A stretch of 64,000 nucleotides of DNA from positions 142,177,450 to 142,241,449 of the forward strand of contig OX578134.1 in the NCBI GenBank assembly GCA_951213105.1, read 5' to 3'. How positions within the stretch are numbered: the stretch's first letter is position 1; each line of letters opens with the position of its first letter. Of the stretch, positions 60,390 to 64,000 are shown in pieces. This DNA is from Amaurobius ferox. Taxonomy: Eukaryota; Arthropoda; Arachnida; Araneae; Amaurobiidae. The position numbers and the translations under genes were made by a program. The notes beneath the pieces are model-generated. The model saw only the letters and a list, made by a program, of their open reading frames with translations. It was not told the origin of the DNA and did not search any database.

Positions 60390-61450
60390 CGATTGTTCTA
60401 TGTATATGCAAGCGGTCCAACGTACAGAAAGTCTAGACTGGGCGTCGGGGCAAGCCTGCGGCAGATGGTGAGAACTTATTTCTCGGCATGTATGTTTTCT
60501 TGTTTGGTTCTGAATCTTATGAGTCTCGGAAGGTTATATAAGCTTGGAACGCAAAAATTCGGCGCGCATTCCCATCCTGAATACTACACGGAGATGTGGT
60601 AGTTCAATTTACTTTCGATGCTCGCCCAGAGCTCCGGGATCCGACTCTCACTGCGGAATCCAGGGTTCGCGAGTTGGGAATGACGCCACCGCCACGGAGA
60701 AGAATGGGTCCGAGGTAGCATTGTCGGACATTGCCGTCACTCTCATGCCTGAACATCTGTCCGAGAATTCATCTGATATGCCTACTTAGATCTTCTGCAA
60801 TGCCTTTTCGTCCCTGCCGGACCGAGAACTGAGATGACATGTACTGTGAGCAATCAATGACGTAATTCTCTCTTATTCACGCTATCCTGTGTTCGAAGGT
60901 AAGCTGCTTTACATGCAGCGGCGGAGCCATTAGACTTTCTCCGAAATTCCTTAAGTTCTAACAGGTATCCCCAAGAACGGAGAACTATCATATTTCCTGA
61001 TCCTTGTGTTAATTCCTAGAATGAAATTCTAAATAGTATTATTAATAGTGAATATAATTCTTCTCTCCGAGTGCTCTGCCCTTGTCTGCCTATTTCCATA
61101 CTTTAGACCATACCTTATTTTATTTAATTATGGTTCTGTATGAAATGTGTGTGCCACGTAACGTATTAAATTCTTGGTATTATATTTATCATTTGGTGGC
61201 AAATTGTGTTATAATATCCTGCCGGTGTCCAGTGCGTAGATATAATTAAGGAATATGTGTAACTCAATAATATAACTTATTAATTACATATTTAATAAAG
61301 ATTGGATTAAAGTTAATAACTGTGTGTTCATTGAGTTTGGATATTAGTGATTATTTGCAATATTCTGTGTTTTCTATATCCTCATGCTTTGGCTGAAGAA
61401 TCATCCACTCAAGGTAAGGGTTTATTATTATCACGCTTTGTATTTGCGGT
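60390..61450 (+). other. GC-richer block with promoter- and splice-like signals
   Basis: Base composition is clearly less AT-rich than the flanks, mainly over 60400-60920. GGTTATATAAGCTTGG at about 60530-60545 looks like a TATA box. CGAAGGTAAGCTG (about 60895) and CTCAAGGTAAGGG (about 61411) look like splice donors. ATTTAATAAAG (about 61289) could be a poly-A signal. This combination fits either the first exons of an unrecognised gene or a solo LTR. I could not find LTR boundaries, a primer site or a protein domain; frames of 60-81 codons have no known motif. Confidence 0.3.
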
Positions 61451-61454
61451 AGGT

Positions 61455-62475
61455 CATCTGTGAGTTTTACTTACAGACGAGAGGAGTTTCGAACTTGGGT
61501 TGTTGATAAAATTAGAGAAAGTAAAGCTTCTCTGGTCTGCCGTGTCAGCGGGAAACCGTTATGACAATAACATAAGTGCCAAAAATAGACAACGTTGACT
61601 AAAATAGCAATTTTATTACTCAAACTGTTTTATCCGTATCATGTTGCATTAAAGAAATCTCTCAACTATCAAAAATGAAATTGAGTACTTCTTTCCGTGC
61701 TAAGTAATGTCAGTATAGTGAAACTCAGAGTAACGAAGTCATCGAACAATCAAAACAGTATGACTGAGTCGCCATCTTGGATTTTCAATGCAACGAATAT
61801 CTTGGAATAATGAAAAGCCTGATATCCTTTCAAATTCGTGAATACCAGATTCCATTCTTGTTTTTCATGCTCCTAAAATAATTTATATACAGTATATCTA
61901 ATTATAAAACAATTCATCGGCTGAACTACGAAAAACAATAATGAAAAGTACATTAAAACAGTGCCATTCATCAGTATTTCAATTTTTATCGAAATTCTTG
62001 ATATGCTTCCAGCACGGAATGAGTAGAATATAAAGTTTTAGAAACGAGGCAATCTCTAATCAATTTAGCATTTCATTTAAACACAGAAACGAATTAATCA
62101 TTTACAGTATTTTTTTTTCTCTTTACCCGGAAACACATAGATTTAGTAATTCAAGAGTAAAATCAGTTCCAAATGAGAACCGCATCGAAACAACTAAAGA
62201 GATTACAGAGTTCGTACATTCAACGAATAAAATTAAAACAAATATTGCTTAGGAAAGAGATAGAGCTGAGTAATTAAAATGAAATTTCGATTTGCTGTCT
62301 GGATAGCAATAAATTCAATTTATTACACTTCAGCTGGTAAATTAGTGTAATTTAATAAGCGCTATTGAATAACTCGCAATCATACTTATTTGAAAATAAT
62401 AAGCAATTTGCTATGTAAGGATTTATTAATGTTTTATGTGATATCAGAAATCATGAATTTAATGTTTTGTTAATA
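61455..62475. other. Unassigned AT-rich DNA
   Basis: No gene or repeat is supported. Confidence 0.5.
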
Positions 62476-62479
62476 AACA

Positions 62480-62900
62480 ATATTTAATTTACTAGAGGCT
62501 CTGATTGCTGCTCGTTACATTATCCAACCCCCGAAAATCGCTGGGGCTCCTCGTTGACGCCGGACTCGCGAGTATAATAAGTCCGTTTGAGAGCGTCCGT
62601 TGTTAACTAACGCTCACAAACTCCTGAGCTCGCTTAGGGAGCTCGTTTATCTCGGCCGGCTTACACGACCAGCAATGTTTTCTATGTTCGCTGACACTAC
62701 ATTTCGCAAACCTCGCTGCCGCTAAATAATCACCGCATCTCCAATAAGCGTGATACATCCGCTGAGGCCTCGTCCCCTTATTAGCTGAAGTTCACCAACT
62801 CCCGTAACCATCTTCTCGCGCTATTTCACTCCCCTCGGTCACCAGATCCCCTGCTCATTGCGCTCCACAGCTGGTAACTTGATTCATAATTCGCGAGGTT
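62480..62900. other. CpG-rich block of unknown function
   Basis: About 400 bp near 50% GC with many CpG dinucleotides (for example GACGCCGGACTCGCGAG and TCTCGGCCGGCTTACACG). It includes an inverted repeat GAGCTC...GAGCTC around CGCTTAGG (about 62628-62645). No frame with a recognised domain. It could be an unmethylated regulatory region or a recent unknown insertion. Confidence 0.4.
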
Positions 62901-62904
62901 TCGT

Positions 62905-63965
62905 AGCTTACTATACTACGAACAAACGGCAAAATCCCATAACTGTACGTTTTGACATTTGTTCGAAATACTGTGGCAAAATATCGTGTTACGGTTTTAG
63001 TATAAAGATATTTACAAAAAAAAAGATATTTAATTGTGGTGCAATATAGCACGTCAATCGTAAAATTCATGACATCAATAGTTTTGTAGTCTTATTTAAA
63101 TTTAAATGTTAATACTTTTAACGTTTTAGTTCTTCAAAAGCTCAGTCCTTGGCAAACTTTGTGACATTCCTTCCAGCAACCAATCACAGAGAAGATGGAA
63201 ATCGGCTCGACGAATGAGACTTTAGTCGTACTTTCACTTCAGAAGTGCATAAAAATCTCATTAACCAAATCGAAATTAAGAAAAGGTTTCCGACTGGAAA
63301 ATTCACCTATGTATTTACATACAAGAATTCGAGGTCTTGCTATTGCTAGTTTTTGTAGTACGGAAATTCGCAGAGCAAATACTTTTTCTTTGACTTTGAC
63401 ATTAAGTATTTCCTAAACTACAATTCAAATCGAAACACCATTTATTTCATCGTATTCCTGATATTTCTCTACAATTGTACCAAATTTCATATTTTTGAAT
63501 GCTTATTTTTACGATACCTGCGAGGGAAGTATATCGAGTGACGAAAAATTTGTCAATCAGTAGTGGTGGTGATGGCGCCGGCTACTAATTTTAATATAGA
63601 ATAACATTATTTATATCCAACAGAAAACCCACATTGGCGCTTGATTTGCAGTTATAGGATTCCCTTGCCCAATGATGACAATCTATAGACTAATTTTGAC
63701 AACTGCGGTTTAATGATTAAAATATTGGTATGAAACAGCATATTGCATAATAATTAGCGGCCCGACAGCGGTATTTCGTGTTATATGATGATTTGTACGA
63801 AACTTTAAATTACGTTATAGCAACAGTGTGAATGTATTTCGAATACTAAGGTTAATTAGTTTCCATAAATACATACTATAATGCATAGAGAAATTATCTC
63901 GAAGATTCAAATTAACGAAACGTAAGTTATAAGTATCCTTAAACCCGAACCAAACTTTTTGTATG
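62905..63965. other. Unassigned DNA
   Basis: No gene is supported. A GATGGCGCCGGCTACTAATT word near 63572 resembles the GC-rich end of a Helitron, but it lacks the CTRR terminus. Confidence 0.4.
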
Positions 63966-63968
63966 GAT

Positions 63969-64000
63969 GTCTGTGTGTTTGCATGTTACTATGTGTGTGT
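63969..64000. repeat. Interrupted (TG)n tract at the window edge
   Basis: GTCTGTGTGTTTGCATG is followed by TGTGTGTGT running off the window. It may be the start of a larger repeat beyond the edge. Confidence 0.7.

Overview
The window is AT-rich eukaryotic, almost certainly metazoan, DNA. It has no operons, no ribosome-binding sites, and no long open reading frame outside transposons. It is full of (TA)n/(TG)n microsatellites and of relics of animal transposon classes: Tc1/mariner, pogo/Tigger, Helitron, a non-LTR reverse transcriptase scrap, an LTR candidate and tRNA-derived SINE-like units. The Tc1/mariner helix-turn-helix type (DUF4817-like) and the repeat mix fit a large arthropod genome. 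The species cannot be named from sequence alone. No host protein-coding exon, genuine tRNA gene, rRNA gene or CRISPR array could be supported, so I read the window as intergenic or intronic DNA.

Layout. Positions 76-1023 hold one copy of an interspersed family (called A here) with a conserved 5' end and a 3' hairpin. A related family (B) shares those ends and has copies at 4085-4872 (old), 7015-7395 (fragment), 12595-13334, 18668-19638, 44363-45321 and 49541-50513. Another A copy lies at 36505-37425. A further A copy, on the minus strand at 44255-45872, is split by a B insertion. An unrelated repeat family (C) occurs at 2395-2800, 5468-5850 and 23760-24115, with a piece at 6680-6800. Positions 9080-9906 and 53263-54120 are two copies of a mariner-like element with very long terminal inverted repeats and only the last transposase codons. 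Positions 17006-17629 are a 624-bp mariner-type miniature element that still encodes a DNA-binding domain.

The best-preserved transposon is a 2,695-bp pogo/Tigger element at 20917-23611. It has TA target duplications, 25-bp terminal inverted repeats, a 96-bp tandem array that repeats the inverted-repeat core, and a transposase broken by frameshifts. Positions 26074-28375 look like a canonical non-autonomous Helitron filled with a tandem array of seven tRNA-like (Pol III box A/B) units. Tc1-like relics lie at 30990-31660 and, on the minus strand, at 54176-55306. A perfect 12 x 56-bp minisatellite occupies 32930-33601. A 31-bp tandem array (42419-42675) abuts a probable LTR end with a tRNA-Leu-type primer binding site (about 43055). 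The right end (59295-64000) has a 392-bp tandem duplication and two GC/CpG-richer blocks of unknown nature.

The elements do not work together as a pathway. Together they record layered transposition: elements landing in TA repeats, one element nesting in another, and truncated elements joined at microsatellites. The A/B family, whose architecture recalls Helentron/HINE elements, and the tRNA-satellite Helitron are the most promising less-described material.
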